From the NCBI GenBank assembly GCA_052161885.1, contig CP197396.1, positions 4,588,001-4,652,000 of the forward strand: a DNA stretch of 64,000 nt, in the 5' to 3' direction. Within the stretch, counting starts at the first letter, position 1, and every line of letters begins with the position of its first letter. The DNA comes from QKTW01 sp052161885. GTDB lineage: Bacteria > Bacteroidota > Bacteroidia > Chitinophagales > Chitinophagaceae. The notes under the pieces are model-generated. The model worked only from the letters and a program-made list of their open reading frames with translations. It was not told where the DNA came from and searched no databases. This document shows, one piece after another, positions 63,476 to 64,000 of this stretch. The translations under genes were made by a program, and so were the position numbers.

Positions 63476-63904
63476 TTACTTTCCTTTCAGCAAAGCTTCC
63501 AGCCGCACAATCATCGCTTCCTTTTCCTGGAGCATTCGTTCGTACATCGCTTCTTTTTCTTTGTATAGCTCTATGACTTTATCAAGAGGGTTGAAGCTGC
63601 ATTGATAATCCATCGCAGAGGCGTGTGCATTATCATGAAAATCCTGAAATGTATTTGCGACGATACTGATCGTGGCGGCATCATTGTATGTTCTGATGGC
63701 TTCCACGCTTACTCTGAGCGATTTCGCGATCTTCTCCAGCACCGGCGCATCAATCGTTTCTTTCTGCTCCAGCAGCGATATGGCCTGCTGCGTAATGCCC
63801 AGGTCTATGGCCAGTGCATCCTGCTTTATGCCCAGTATCTCGCGGATGCGTTTTACATTTCTGCCTTCGTGTACGTTTTGTTCGCGCATATCTGTCGTCC
63901 TCAT
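63476..63904 (-). CDS. XRE-family helix-turn-helix regulator with coiled-coil tail
   Basis: 142 residues. HTH domain at about 15-72: NVKRIREILGIKQDALAIDL, GITQQAISLLEQKETID, VLEKIAKSLRVSVEAI. A linker (FHDNAHASAMDYQCSFNPLD) leads to a C-terminal helix KVIELYKEKEAMYERMLQEK, a coiled coil. It may start at the inner ATG (63889, MREQNVHEG). The last part of the next gene upstream (63914-64000) encodes the same YKEKEAMYERMLQEKE segment, so the two genes are tandem paralogues. This size and layout resemble small regulators in Bacteroidota. Confidence 0.88.
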   Translation of the reverse strand: MRTTDMREQNVHEGRNVKRIREILGIKQDALAIDLGITQQAISLLEQKETIDAPVLEKIAKSLRVSVEAIRTYNDAATISIVANTFQDFHDNAHASAMDYQCSFNPLDKVIELYKEKEAMYERMLQEKEAMIVRLEALLKGK

Positions 63905-63913
63905 GTTATAAGT

Positions 63914-64000
63914 TTACTTTTTTATCAGCTCTTTTAGTTCTTTAATCATCTGCTCTTTTTCCTGCAGCATACGCTCGTACATTGCTTCTTTTTCTTTATA
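63914..64000 (-). CDS. C-terminal end of a second XRE-type regulator (cut by window edge)
   Basis: 29 codons ending in a TAA at 63914-63916. The frame reads YKEKEAMYERMLQEKEQM and then IKELKELIKK. The first 16 residues are identical to the tail of the regulator at 63476, which shows a tandem duplication. The N-terminal DNA-binding domain lies beyond the window. Confidence 0.7.
   Translation of the reverse strand, partial: YKEKEAMYERMLQEKEQMIKELKELIKK

Overview
The window is a chromosomal segment of a Bacteroidota bacterium, most likely from the Chitinophagaceae/Chitinophagales. Evidence: several secreted proteins end in type IX secretion (T9SS) sorting domains; promoters fit the Bacteroidota pattern TTTG-N19-TAnnTTTG; Shine-Dalgarno sequences are rare; TTG and GTG starts occur; and the 16S rRNA has a lineage-typical 3' end. 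No database search was possible, so family names rest on motifs read from the translations.

Layout. 1-3.3 kb: the 5' part of a secreted giant protein, then ruvX, peptide deformylase and an ECF sigma/anti-sigma pair. 3.3-5.9 kb: a minus-strand trio of ketosynthase-like chain-length factor, ketosynthase and acyl carrier protein, resembling part of an aryl-polyene/flexirubin pathway. 6-8.7 kb: a minus-strand signalling operon (response regulator, lipoprotein, polytopic membrane protein, histidine kinase). 9-19.4 kb: three large exported T9SS-type proteins with a small pterin dehydratase gene among them. 19.5-27.9 kb: mostly housekeeping and accessory enzymes, a TonB-dependent receptor, an AIM24-family protein, a hotdog thioesterase bracketed by two similar structured intergenic elements (candidate RNAs), two stand-alone receiver proteins and a methyltransferase.

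28-34 kb: a complete rRNA operon (16S, tRNA-Ile, tRNA-Ala, 23S, 5S) behind three tandem promoters, with boxA-like signals before 16S and 23S, a terminator, and mirror-image repeat pairs on both flanks. 34-49.4 kb: uvrC, secreted proteins, an intact IS982-family insertion with 6-bp target duplications, YqgE, a ZIP transporter, a TraB/GumN protein, a short SSB, exonuclease III, an acyltransferase, an FG-GAP T9SS protein and two overlapping glycosyltransferases.

49.7-64 kb: an alpha/beta hydrolase, a DUF983 protein, biotin carboxylase, then a cluster of five small exported proteins of extreme His/Tyr/Pro/Arg/Gly composition. This cluster is the most unusual coding region of the window. It is followed by glutathione peroxidase, an Ig-like lipoprotein, an S9 peptidase, a second ECF sigma/membrane regulator/exported protein trio, several small unknown genes, and two tandem helix-turn-helix regulators that share a coiled-coil tail; the second is cut by the window edge.

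The genes point to a free-living, envelope-rich lifestyle: T9SS cargo, TonB uptake, lipoproteins, surface glycosylation and cell-surface signalling are interleaved with core translation and repair genes.
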